Assembly (NCBI GenBank): GCA_012271125.1
Contig: JAAXHB010000045.1
Coordinates: forward strand, 18,141-32,496
Reading direction: 5' to 3'
DNA length: 14,356 nt
Source: Actinomycetota bacterium
GTDB taxonomy: Bacteria > Actinomycetota > Acidimicrobiia > Acidimicrobiales > Aldehydirespiratoraceae
Below, piece by piece: positions 1 through 6,368 of this stretch (within the stretch, counting starts at the first letter, position 1; every line of letters starts with the position of its first letter). Under the pieces are notes generated by a model, which saw only the letters and a list, made by a program, of their open reading frames with translations, searched no databases and had not been told where the DNA came from. Both the position numbers and the translations under genes were made by a program.

Positions 1-232
1 CTCCGGAGCCCCATTTCGCGACGGCAAGACACCCGTAAACGTTTCCGGTGGTCTGATCTCCAAAGGACATCCCATTGGTGCTACCGGAGTCGCCAATGTC
101 TATGAGATCGCTACCCATCTGCGCGGTGAAGCCGGCGACAGACAGGTACCCGATGCCAAAGTTGGCTTAGCTCACGTAATCGGTTTAGCGTCTGCTTGTG
201 GCATTCACATTTTGGAAAAAGCCGCCACCTAG
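1..232 (+). CDS. Thiolase family protein (acetyl-CoA acetyltransferase-like), C-terminal fragment
   Basis: This is the last 76 codons of a gene that begins before the window; the reading frame starts at base 2 and ends at TAG 230-232. Thiolases carry out condensation or thiolytic cleavage of acyl-CoA, usually in fatty acid or sterol side-chain breakdown. The fragment shows the C-terminal thiolase signature with the catalytic histidine (NVSGGLISKGHPIGATG). Near the end it has the cysteine motif ASACGIHIL, which corresponds to the GGACGVHVL type seen in SCP2-like thiolases. The glycines usually found just before that cysteine are replaced here by LAS, a mild deviation. The protein ends shortly after the motif, as is normal for the family. 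The next gene is convergent and only 18 bp away, with no clear terminator between them. The substrate cannot be told from this part. Confidence 0.85.
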   Translation, partial: SGAPFRDGKTPVNVSGGLISKGHPIGATGVANVYEIATHLRGEAGDRQVPDAKVGLAHVIGLASACGIHILEKAAT

Positions 233-250
233 CCGAGTGGCTCTAACCGA

Positions 251-2311
251 TCAAAACCCGAATGGTCTTGTAAGCCAATCCAGCTGACTACTTAGTTCTC
301 TCGAGCTATCAACTGGAAGCTGACAGGCATAATCCTGACACACATAAGCAAACCCCAGCTCGCGATTTTTCCAAAGCGGCGACTCATAAGACTCACCCCA
401 AGCCAGCACCACAGTAGGCAAGTACCTCGCGTGCACCTCCTTAATCAAGTCGCCGCGTTCGCCAGTAATCACGATCTGTGTAAATCTGTTAGACAGGGTG
501 ACCGCTTCAAGCATTAGGCCAAACGCCGTCGGATGCTGAGTTGCTGGCAGTGCCAGCGAGTCAACAATTTCAGCAGCACAGTCGCTGTAACTCTCATTGC
601 CCGTCAGTGCCCCAAGACGCATCAAACCAATCGCTGCGAGCGACTGGGCAGAGGGCGTGGCATTGTCCATCACATCTTTAGGGCGAACCACAAGCTGCTC
701 TGCATCGTCGCCTGTAGTAAAAAACCCAGGACTATCTGGATCAGAGAAAAGGCGAATCAAATCGTCGGCAGTTGTAATGGCTTCTTCAATCCATCGAGCC
801 TCGCCTGTTAGCTCACCAAGCCGCACGAAAGCATCCACAACTGCCGCGTAGTCATTGGCATAACCCAAATGGCGTGCTTCGCCTGTCGCTGCCTGCCACG
901 ACCGCATCCAGCGACCATCATCACGACGCATATTTGCCAACAAAAATTCACCGTTAGCAATCGCAGCATCTTTCCAGTCCTGGTTCTGAGTAGCTGCAGC
1001 TGCCTGAGCCAAGGAACTCAACATCAGCCCGTTCCATTCGGTCAAGACCTTGTCATCAAGCCCTGGACGCACCCGCCTAGCGCGATGCTCAAATAACACC
1101 TGCTTCGCTTGTTCGATGCTTTTAGGTCGATTCAACTCTTCCCCCAGAGGCCGATGCAAAATGTTCGCCCCCTCGAAATTGCCCTCGGATGTGACCTGCC
1201 ACCACTCAATTGCTTCTTCAGCAATGTCAGCACCCAGTACTTCGGCGGCTACTGCTTTTAGCTCTGCCTCTGACCAGACATAAAACTTGCCCTCTACCCC
1301 TTCAGAGTCAGCATCCTCTGCGGAGTAAAAGCCACCATCGTCATGGCGCAGATCACGCAGTACGTACTCGATGGTTTCGCTAGCTGTCGTCAGGTAATGC
1401 CTTTTACCTGTGACTTGCCATGCCTCGATGTAGGCACGTGTCAGCAACGCGTTGTCATAGAGCATCTTCTCAAAGTGCGGCACAAGCCACTGCCGATCAA
1501 CCGAATAACGACAAAACCCGCCACCAAGATGGTCATAGATGCCTCCGGCAGCCATTGCATCCAAACTCCGTTGATACACCGATTCCAAACCTTCTGTGAG
1601 CCTTGCTCCAGAGCTGCATGGAATGGTGAGAAAACTCTGGTGAATCGCACTACACAGCGTCATTGCCCCCGGAAACTTTGGTGCTCCACCAAATCCACCC
1701 CATTCAGGATCAAAGGCAGCCACAATCCGCTCCGACGCCTTCTCCAAACTGGCACCTTCATCTTCTTCGGCATCCTCATCGGCACCCACAGAATCACCAC
1801 CAGCCATTAGCAGCCCGGAACGCTCCAGCAGCCCTGTCAGATGTTCAGCCTGAGTCTTCACATCACTGCGTCGATTCCGCCAAGCATCGTCAATAGCGGA
1901 CATCACCTGTTGAAACGATGGCATCTGATGCCGTGGCTCCGGCGGATAATAAGTACCCCCATAGAACGGTTCACCGCTAGGGGTGACAAACACTGTCATC
2001 GGCCAGCCACCTCTTCCGGTGAGCGCTTGAACTGCTTCCATATATACGGCGTCAACGTCAGGGCGTTCCTCTCTGTCCACCTTGACGTTCACAAAAAGTC
2101 GGTTCATGATCGCAGCCGTCTCAGAATCTTCAAAGGACTCGTGCGCCATCACATGACACCAGTGACAGCTGGAATAGCCAACCGAAATCAAAATCGGGCA
2201 ATCCCGCTCAACTGCAGCCGCAAAAGCCTCGTCACCCCAGGGATACCAATCAACTGGGTTGTCTTGATGCTGACGTAAATAAGGACTTGTCTCAGACGCC
2301 AACCGGTTCAC
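251..2311 (-). CDS. YyaL/DUF255 thioredoxin-domain protein (SSP411 family)
   Basis: This 686-residue protein belongs to the family of Bacillus YyaL and human spermatogenesis-associated protein 20: an N-terminal thioredoxin-like domain followed by an (alpha/alpha)6 barrel resembling sugar epimerases. The N-terminus shows the family pattern SPYLRQHQDNPVDWYPWG. A CHWC redox motif has cysteines at residues 49 and 52, and GGWPMTVF lies at about 101-108. WGGFGGAPKFP (about 204-214) opens the barrel domain, where GGGFCRYSVD and PHFEKMLYDNALL are also family-typical. No signal peptide is seen, so it is probably cytoplasmic. An acidic stretch near 178-187 (ADEDAEEDEG) links the two domains. Its biological role is not established. 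The start is GTG at 2309-2311, placing the conserved motif six residues in. No Shine-Dalgarno is evident, but a weak TAGCCT hexamer (2318-2323, minus strand) lies 6 nt upstream and could support a leaderless transcript. The gene diverges from the response regulator. Confidence 0.93.
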   Translation of the reverse strand: MNRLASETSPYLRQHQDNPVDWYPWGDEAFAAAVERDCPILISVGYSSCHWCHVMAHESFEDSETAAIMNRLFVNVKVDREERPDVDAVYMEAVQALTGRGGWPMTVFVTPSGEPFYGGTYYPPEPRHQMPSFQQVMSAIDDAWRNRRSDVKTQAEHLTGLLERSGLLMAGGDSVGADEDAEEDEGASLEKASERIVAAFDPEWGGFGGAPKFPGAMTLCSAIHQSFLTIPCSSGARLTEGLESVYQRSLDAMAAGGIYDHLGGGFCRYSVDRQWLVPHFEKMLYDNALLTRAYIEAWQVTGKRHYLTTASETIEYVLRDLRHDDGGFYSAEDADSEGVEGKFYVWSEAELKAVAAEVLGADIAEEAIEWWQVTSEGNFEGANILHRPLGEELNRPKSIEQAKQVLFEHRARRVRPGLDDKVLTEWNGLMLSSLAQAAAATQNQDWKDAAIANGEFLLANMRRDDGRWMRSWQAATGEARHLGYANDYAAVVDAFVRLGELTGEARWIEEAITTADDLIRLFSDPDSPGFFTTGDDAEQLVVRPKDVMDNATPSAQSLAAIGLMRLGALTGNESYSDCAAEIVDSLALPATQHPTAFGLMLEAVTLSNRFTQIVITGERGDLIKEVHARYLPTVVLAWGESYESPLWKNRELGFAYVCQDYACQLPVDSSRELSSQLDWLTRPFGF

Positions 2312-2386
2312 AACTTGAGGCTAGGCACCTGCCCACTCAGCCAAGCCGCTTTGATGCCCCCTCGTCTAGTGCTGCCGTTCAACCCC

Positions 2387-2437
2387 AACCTTTCAAATCA
2401 ACCGTTCAAATCAAACCCAACCGTTCAAATCAAACGA
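2387..2437 (+). repeat. Three tandem AACC(G/T)TTCAAATC repeats in the divergent promoter region
   Basis: Three head-to-tail copies sit between yyaL and the response regulator gene: AACCTTTCAAATC (2387-2399), AACCGTTCAAATCAAACCC (2400-2418) and AACCGTTCAAATCAAACGA (2419-2437). The last two match at 17 of 19 positions. A further GTTCAA lies at 2377-2382. The final copy covers the expected -35 position of the promoter at 2449-2454. OmpR/PhoB-family regulators bind direct repeats, and GTTCA-type half-sites are known for actinobacterial PhoP and RegX3. These repeats may therefore be operator sites for the adjacent regulator. The uneven spacing (about 14, 13 and 19 bp) does not match the canonical 11-bp pho-box period, so this is inference. 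Confidence 0.6.
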
Positions 2438-2448
2438 AGTGCGATAAC

Positions 2449-2461
2449 TACAATCACACCT
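2449..2461 (+). promoter_or_regulatory. Likely -10 element of a leaderless promoter for the response regulator
   Basis: TACAAT at 2449-2454 matches the TATAAT consensus at five of six positions. It is followed by exactly 7 bases before the ATG at 2462, so transcription would start at or next to the A of the start codon. No Shine-Dalgarno sequence precedes that ATG. This geometry is typical of leaderless mRNAs, which are common in actinobacteria. There is no good -35 hexamer; the TTCAAATCAA repeat at 2424-2433 occupies that position, as in activator-dependent promoters. Confidence 0.55.
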
Positions 2462-3163
2462 ATGGAGGCAGGTGCTCGAGTGCTTGTCGTTGACGACGAA
2501 ACCTCCTACCGCCAAGGATTGCGTGCTGCCCTCACCGCCGAGGGCTACACCGTCGACCTCGCTAGCGACGGCGAAGAAGCGCTAATCAAGTTCGGTGCCA
2601 ACGAACCAGACATGGTTTTGCTCGACGTCATGTTGCCCAAACTCTCTGGTCTTGACGTCTGTCGGCGCATTCGCGCCACCCACGACACGCCGGTCATCAT
2701 GGTCTCAGCTCGAGGCGAAGAAATAGATACCGTCGTCGGACTTGAAGTCGGTGCCGACGACTATGTGGCAAAGCCCTACCGGGTGCGTGAACTAGTTGCC
2801 CGCATGCGCACCGTCTTGCGCCGCTCCGCAGCCCGCTCCGCCAACGCTACCGAAGTGCTTGAACTCGGTGACGTTGCCCTAGATCGCCAACGTCATCGGG
2901 TCACTGTCCGCGGTGAAAACGTCGATCTGCCGCTCAAAGAGTTTGACCTGCTAGCACTGCTCATGGAGCGAGCCGGTTATGTGGTCACCCGTGAGACATT
3001 GATTAATCGGGTGTGGGGGTTTGATCATGTGGGCAGCACCAAAACCCTTGACGTTCATATCACTCGCCTGCGTTCCCGCATCGAAGCCGACCCTGCCAAC
3101 CCAACCCGCATTATCACCATCCGAGGACTCGGCTACAAATACACCACCCCCTACAAGTTTTAG
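2462..3163 (+). CDS. OmpR/PhoB-family response regulator, RegX3-like
   Basis: This 233-residue two-component response regulator has an N-terminal receiver domain (about 5-115) and a C-terminal winged-helix DNA-binding domain (about 135-230). The receiver acidic pair is D11-D12, the phospho-acceptor is D55 in LLDVMLP, the switch serine is S82, and the conserved lysine is K104 in AKPYRVREL, a run that resembles RegX3. The output domain shows the EFDLLALL and TRETLINRVWG motifs and ends with IRGLGYKY. RegX3 homologues respond to phosphate limitation with the sensor SenX3, but no kinase gene is adjacent here, so the signal is unknown. The frame is open upstream to a TTG at 2315, but the extra 49 residues are low-complexity and translate the upstream repeats. 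ATG 2462 is therefore the chosen start and fits a leaderless promoter. menA follows after 48 bp. Confidence 0.93.
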   Translation: MEAGARVLVVDDETSYRQGLRAALTAEGYTVDLASDGEEALIKFGANEPDMVLLDVMLPKLSGLDVCRRIRATHDTPVIMVSARGEEIDTVVGLEVGADDYVAKPYRVRELVARMRTVLRRSAARSANATEVLELGDVALDRQRHRVTVRGENVDLPLKEFDLLALLMERAGYVVTRETLINRVWGFDHVGSTKTLDVHITRLRSRIEADPANPTRIITIRGLGYKYTTPYKF

Positions 3164-3182
3164 TGTGGGTTTTGGTGCCCGC

Positions 3183-3215
3183 ATGAATGTTTTGGTCTTG
3201 GTGATGCCCACATGA
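3183..3215 (+). other. Possible 10-codon leader ORF overlapping the menA start
   Basis: An ATG at 3183 opens a short frame encoding MNVLVLVMPT, with its TGA at 3213-3215. That stop overlaps the menA start codon in an ATGA arrangement typical of translational coupling. No strong ribosome binding site precedes it, and the same frame is open for some distance upstream inside the regulator gene, so it may be chance. If translated, it would deliver ribosomes to the menA start. Confidence 0.2.
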
Positions 3216-3224
3216 ACTTGTGGG
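3207..3224 (+). promoter_or_regulatory. Small hairpin enclosing the menA start codon
   Basis: CCCACA (3207-3212) and TGTGGG (3219-3224) form a perfect 6-bp stem with a 6-nt loop. The menA AUG (3212-3214) lies in the stem and loop. A second TGTGGG at 3164-3169, just after the regulator stop codon, could pair with the same CCCACA, so two mutually exclusive structures are possible. The stem is short and a regulatory role is speculative. Confidence 0.3.
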
Positions 3225-4081
3225 TTCTTGGAATGAGGGTGCGGACGTTGCCGGCAGCGATTGTGCCAGTTTTGGTTGGTGCTGCCGCAGCAGTTGGCGA
3301 AGGCTCTTTGGTGCTGCCCGCGGTGAAAGTAGCGCTGGCTTTGGTGGTGGCAGTGGGAATGCAGGTTGGTGTCAACTATGCCAACGACTACAGCGACGGA
3401 ATGCGCGGCACCGACACCAATCGCGTCGGCCCCACACGCCTCGTTGGCTCAGGCCTCGCCTCGCCGTCACAGGTCAAGCTCGCCGCAGCGCTCGCATTCG
3501 CCATTGCCTCCGCAGCAGGTCTAGTCCTGGCAGCTACCACAAGCTGGTGGCTCATCCTTGTGGGCTCGGCATGTGTGATCGCAGCGATTGGTTACACCGG
3601 CGGCCCACTCCCATACGGCTACCACGGCTTAGGCGAACTCTTCGTGCTCGTCTTTTTCGGACTCGTCGCCACTGTTGGCACGACCTACGTACTAGTTGAA
3701 CGCCTCAAATGGTTTTACATATGGATGGGGCTAGCAGTGGGTTGCTGGGCTGTTGCTTTGCTACTAATCAACAACTTGCGAGACATTCCAAACGACAAAG
3801 CCAACAAGAAAATAACTCTCGCAGTGCGCCTCGGCGAAAAACGCACCCGCATCCTCTATGTCATCACACTGACACTGCCATACCTGATCTGCGCAGCATC
3901 ATCGGCAACCGGACGCTCTACATCAATCACCCTGATTGCTTTGCCCTTAGCCATTCGAGCCATTGTGCGCCTACGTGCCGCCACTGACGCTCACGCTCTG
4001 ATCGGCGTATTAGCAAAAACCGCTCAAGTTCAACTCATCTCCGGCACAATCCTCGCCCTAGGACTTGCTCTCAGCGGCTAG
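3212..4081 (+). CDS. menA: 1,4-dihydroxy-2-naphthoate polyprenyltransferase
   Basis: MenA attaches the polyprenyl chain to 1,4-dihydroxy-2-naphthoate, giving demethylmenaquinone, the penultimate step of menaquinone synthesis at the membrane. The 289-residue protein is strongly hydrophobic, with about eight or nine membrane segments. It carries both UbiA-superfamily aspartate motifs: NDYSDGMRGTD at 58-68 and DIPND at 191-195, which bind the prenyl diphosphate through magnesium. The N-terminus (WVLGMRVRTLPAAIVPVLVG) is typical of MenA rather than of UbiA or chlorophyll/haem prenyltransferases. The start is ATG 3212, with GGTGA at 3200-3204 seven bases upstream as ribosome binding site. It is 48 bp downstream of the response regulator on the same strand and could be co-transcribed with it. 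Its last 11 bases overlap the convergent menG gene, which encodes the next enzyme of the pathway. Confidence 0.95.
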   Translation: MNLWVLGMRVRTLPAAIVPVLVGAAAAVGEGSLVLPAVKVALALVVAVGMQVGVNYANDYSDGMRGTDTNRVGPTRLVGSGLASPSQVKLAAALAFAIASAAGLVLAATTSWWLILVGSACVIAAIGYTGGPLPYGYHGLGELFVLVFFGLVATVGTTYVLVERLKWFYIWMGLAVGCWAVALLLINNLRDIPNDKANKKITLAVRLGEKRTRILYVITLTLPYLICAASSATGRSTSITLIALPLAIRAIVRLRAATDAHALIGVLAKTAQVQLISGTILALGLALSG

Positions 4082-4763
4082 CGGTGAAGAGTTGAGCGAC
4101 ACCTCCGCTAAGAGTCGTGTGTTTGACGTCGCTGAACCCCACTGCCTCAAGCATTGCCGTTAGCTCAGCTGCTTCTGGTAGATACTCGACGGACTTGGGC
4201 AAGTACTCGTAAGCCTTGCGATCCGAAAGCAAGGCACCGAGTTTTGGCACCAGTTTGTTGAAGTAGAGCTGGTGTCCTGCGCGAAGTATGGCGTTAGAAG
4301 GCGAAGCGACCTCGAGCAGGCCGATGCGTCCACTGGGGCGCACAACTCGCGCGATTTCGACAAAAAATGCTTCAAGATCAACGACATTGCGTAAAGCAAA
4401 TCCGCACACCGCAGCATCTAGTGAGGCATTCGAAGCTGGGAGAGCGGTTACGTCGCAGTGGACAAGTGAATTATCGGCTCGGGCGTGGCGCAACATTTCC
4501 AACGACAAGTCATAGCCAATAGGGGAGTGCCCCTGACGAGACAACTCCACGACAAAATCACCGGTGCCGCACGCCAAATCAGCCACCAGCGACCCTTTCG
4601 GTAACGCAAGCTCAGCAATAGTGCGTCGACGCCAGCGCACATCCATGCGAAAGGTCAGCAACCGGTTAAGCAGGTCATAACGAGGTGCGATCCGGTCAAA
4701 CATGTCACGCACCATGTGACGCTTAGCGTCACCAGTGGGGAGTTGCTCTTCGCTAGCCGGCAT
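4071..4763 (-). CDS. menG: Demethylmenaquinone methyltransferase (UbiE/MenG)
   Basis: This 230-residue class I S-adenosylmethionine methyltransferase adds the ring methyl group to demethylmenaquinone, giving menaquinone. The N-terminal pattern MFDRIAPRYDLLNRLLTF (about 21-38) is diagnostic of the UbiE/MenG family. The SAM-binding glycine loop is DLACGTGDF (62-70). FALRNVVDLEAFFVEIARVV follows at about 122-141, and YEYLPKSVEYLP (185-196) is the family's C-terminal substrate-site region. Because menA is adjacent and menaquinone is the usual actinobacterial quinone, MenG is preferred over ubiquinone-specific UbiE. The ATG (4761-4763) shares one base with the TAA of the upstream mshD-like gene (TAATG), so translation is probably coupled. 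The 3' end overlaps menA by 11 bp in convergent orientation. Confidence 0.94.
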   Translation of the reverse strand: MPASEEQLPTGDAKRHMVRDMFDRIAPRYDLLNRLLTFRMDVRWRRRTIAELALPKGSLVADLACGTGDFVVELSRQGHSPIGYDLSLEMLRHARADNSLVHCDVTALPASNASLDAAVCGFALRNVVDLEAFFVEIARVVRPSGRIGLLEVASPSNAILRAGHQLYFNKLVPKLGALLSDRKAYEYLPKSVEYLPEAAELTAMLEAVGFSDVKHTTLSGGVAQLFTASR

Positions 4764-5383
4764 TAAGTCGCGTCACGCCAGTAGGCACGATCAGTTCGAT
4801 GATGCCAAAAACCAATCTTGCGATACACCGCGTTGGCGCGGTCATTGTCTGACTCCACATAAAGCATCCCGATGCGCAGTCCCTGATCTGACAACCATTT
4901 CAAGCCCGCCAATGTCATAAGCCCGCCTAAGCCTTGCCCAGCAAAGCCAGGATCAACCGCGATGACGTAAATCTCGCCTAGTGCCGGATCGCTTGTATTG
5001 CCCTGAGCCTCGTGCACTTTGGTCCAGCAAAACGCCGCTAGCTGTCCGTCTCGATGATGTAGCAAGAACCCGTGAGGGTTGAACCAGTCCTCAGACATAA
5101 GCGACCCCAACTTGAAAGCGGTCATATTGGACTGCTCTGGATGCCAAGCAAACGCTCGATTGTTGACCTCAAGAAACTCGTCGACGTCGTTGTCTGTAAA
5201 GGCGCGAGTTTCAAGTTCAAATGGCTCTGGTCGTGGCAGTTCACAACGCAGCTGCCAAAGGTCTCGATACGGCACAAATCCAAAACGGACAGCGATCTCA
5301 TCAACAGTGTCTCCAGCAGCTTCACCGTTCTGCGTTTCTGAGTCGCTGTCGGCAACATCATGGAGCCAAAGTCGAACCGGCAC
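4763..5383 (-). CDS. mshD: Mycothiol synthase-like GNAT acetyltransferase, N-terminus incomplete or start uncertain
   Basis: MshD transfers acetyl from acetyl-CoA to the cysteinyl amine of Cys-GlcN-Ins, the last step of mycothiol synthesis. The 206-residue frame matches the C-terminal, catalytic GNAT half of MshD: VNNRAFAWHPEQ (about 73-84), DWFNPHGFLLH (99-109), FCWTKVHEAQG (118-128), LGEIYVIAVDP (135-145) and MLYVESDNDRANAVYRKIGF (173-192). In the acetyl-CoA loop (AGQGLGG) the usual first Gln/Arg is Ala. Before it lies only the tail of the first GNAT domain (RFGFVPYRDLWQLR). Family members are near 300 residues, so about a third is missing. The start shown is GTG 5381-5383 with a weak GAGG about 11 bases upstream. 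The frame stays open and partly MshD-like for about 55 more codons to a TGA at 5549-5551, but contains no ATG, GTG or TTG. The true start may be non-canonical, or the gene may be truncated. It is coupled to menG. Confidence 0.75.
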   Translation of the reverse strand: MPVRLWLHDVADSDSETQNGEAAGDTVDEIAVRFGFVPYRDLWQLRCELPRPEPFELETRAFTDNDVDEFLEVNNRAFAWHPEQSNMTAFKLGSLMSEDWFNPHGFLLHHRDGQLAAFCWTKVHEAQGNTSDPALGEIYVIAVDPGFAGQGLGGLMTLAGLKWLSDQGLRIGMLYVESDNDRANAVYRKIGFWHHRTDRAYWRDAT

Positions 5384-5480
5384 CGATGCACTGACCTCAT
5401 CGGTGGCAGCAGTTAAAACCTTGCCAAGTTCGGATTTGCTTACACGAATGTCAACGTCGATTTCGTCAAAGCTGTTAGGG

Positions 5481-5510
5481 CTGTCATGAGCCTTACTGTC
5501 ATGAGGCTTA
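5481..5510. repeat. 15-bp tandem duplication between the mshD-like gene and nth
   Basis: CTGTCATGAGCCTTA (5481-5495) is directly followed by CTGTCATGAGGCTTA (5496-5510), matching at 14 of 15 positions. The repeat lies in the divergent spacer. Because 15 is a multiple of three, it does not break the open frame that extends the mshD-like gene upstream, where it would encode a repeated K-x-HDS unit. It could be slippage debris, a remnant of coding sequence, or paired operator half-sites. Confidence 0.7.
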
Positions 5511-5539
5511 ATCGTGTAAAGCAGGAATTTGAGCCTAAC

Positions 5540-5559
5540 TATTATGTTTCACTTGGTGA
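5540..5559 (+). promoter_or_regulatory. Possible nth promoter -10 and ribosome binding site
   Basis: TATTAT at 5540-5545 is a good -10 hexamer. A start about 7 bases later would leave a short leader containing GGTGAA (5554-5559), which sits 10 bases before the ATG at 5570. No convincing -35 is visible. This arrangement favours ATG 5570 over the longer frame opening at 5486. Confidence 0.35.
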
Positions 5560-5569
5560 ACTTGACCCC

Positions 5570-6223
5570 ATGACTCAAACAAGTAGCGGCAAACCTCGTT
5601 CACCGAAAGGGCGAGCTCGTCGAGCCCACGAACTTTTAGCCGACGAGTACCCCGACGCCGAGTGCGAATTGGACTTCAACAACGCCTATGAACTGCTAGC
5701 GGCAACGATTTTGGCTGCCCAATCCACTGACGTGGGCGTGAACAAGGCAACTCCAAGGTTGTTTCGACGTTTCCCGACGCCGTATGACTTGGCAGAAGTC
5801 GACCCTGAGCAAGTTGAGCCCTATGTAAACACGATTGGCTTATTTCGCAACAAATCCAAGAGCCTCGTGGGAATGGCACGCATGCTTGTCGACGAATACG
5901 ACGGTGAAGTGCCAAGTCGCATGGAAGATTTAGTTCGACTGCCTGGCGTTGGACGCAAGACCGCCAACGTGGTGCGCAGCGTGGCGCTCGGACTCCCCGG
6001 CTTGCCCGTCGACACCCATGTAACCCGCCTATCTAACTTGCTCGGCTTGACTGATTCTGAGGATCCGGTGGTGATCGAACGTCAACTCAATGCGGTGATT
6101 CCGGCTGCCGAGCGGGGTGATTTCAGCCTGCGAATGATCCTTCACGGACGCCGTGTATGCATCGCTCGCCGCCCCCAATGCGACAACTGCATTCTCAACT
6201 ATTTCTGCCCCTCCGCCCTCTGA
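5570..6223 (+). CDS. nth: Endonuclease III (DNA glycosylase/AP lyase)
   Basis: Nth removes oxidised pyrimidines from DNA and nicks the resulting abasic site, the first step of base excision repair. The 217-residue protein (counting from ATG 5570) carries the helix-hairpin-helix LPGVGRKTANVV with the catalytic lysine K130. The catalytic aspartate is D148 in VDTHVTR. The C-terminal iron-sulfur loop has C197, C204, C207 and C213 in the standard C-x6-C-x2-C-x5-C spacing. Length and motif spacing match E. coli Nth (211 residues). The frame is open back to an ATG at 5486, but those 28 codons translate the 15-bp tandem repeat and the promoter-like region, and they lack family similarity, so 5570 is preferred. 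It is divergent from the mshD-like gene and separated from hisD by a long inverted repeat. Confidence 0.95.
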   Translation: MTQTSSGKPRSPKGRARRAHELLADEYPDAECELDFNNAYELLAATILAAQSTDVGVNKATPRLFRRFPTPYDLAEVDPEQVEPYVNTIGLFRNKSKSLVGMARMLVDEYDGEVPSRMEDLVRLPGVGRKTANVVRSVALGLPGLPVDTHVTRLSNLLGLTDSEDPVVIERQLNAVIPAAERGDFSLRMILHGRRVCIARRPQCDNCILNYFCPSAL

Positions 6224-6232
6224 CGGGACTCA

Positions 6233-6290
6233 CTTGGAAAACATCTTTTTTGGGCACGCATTCGCTACCGCCCAAAAAAGATTTTCCAAG
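6233..6290 (+). other. Long inverted repeat (21-23 bp arms) between nth and hisD
   Basis: The left arm (6233-6255, beginning CTTGGAAAA and ending TTTTTTGGGC) pairs with the right arm (6270-6290, beginning GCCCAAAAAA and ending TTTTCCAAG). All 21 right-arm bases pair, apart from a 2-base bulge (CA) on the left side, and the loop is 14 nt. It begins 9 bases after the nth stop. The T- and A-runs lie inside the stem and no T-tract follows, so it is not a textbook intrinsic terminator on either strand. It may still act as a U-less terminator, an mRNA 3'-end stabiliser for nth, or a cruciform element. Confidence 0.75.
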
Positions 6291-6368
6291 CTCACCCCTA
6301 CAGACCATCCCCTTCTAACGTTTGAGTGTTCCCAATTCCTCTAAAGGTGGGTGGGTAGCGTTGTGACG

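Noticed and set aside
1343..1810. 155-codon plus-strand frame inside yyaL
   Set aside because: It is the antisense shadow of a clearly conserved DUF255 coding region; the translation is rich in His, Pro, Cys and Thr with no recognisable motif.
2387..2437. CRISPR-like array
   Set aside because: Three short units are directly abutted with no unique spacers and there are no cas genes; they are ordinary tandem repeats.
2315..2461. N-terminal extension of the response regulator from a TTG at 2315
   Set aside because: The extra residues translate the tandem repeats and promoter region, have no receiver-domain similarity, and ATG 2462 gives the family-standard N-terminus.
5486..5569. nth start at ATG 5486
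   Set aside because: The first codons translate the 15-bp tandem repeat and a promoter-like TATTAT; ATG 5570 gives a normal-length endonuclease III.
6233..6290. Classical intrinsic terminator after nth
   Set aside because: The stem is strong, but no T-tract follows it on either strand; the T-run is inside the stem. It is kept only as an inverted repeat of unknown role.
6224..6368. Histidine leader peptide attenuator or T-box upstream of hisD
   Set aside because: No run of CAC/CAT codons in a short frame, and no T-box-like conserved motif or terminator/antiterminator pair was seen.
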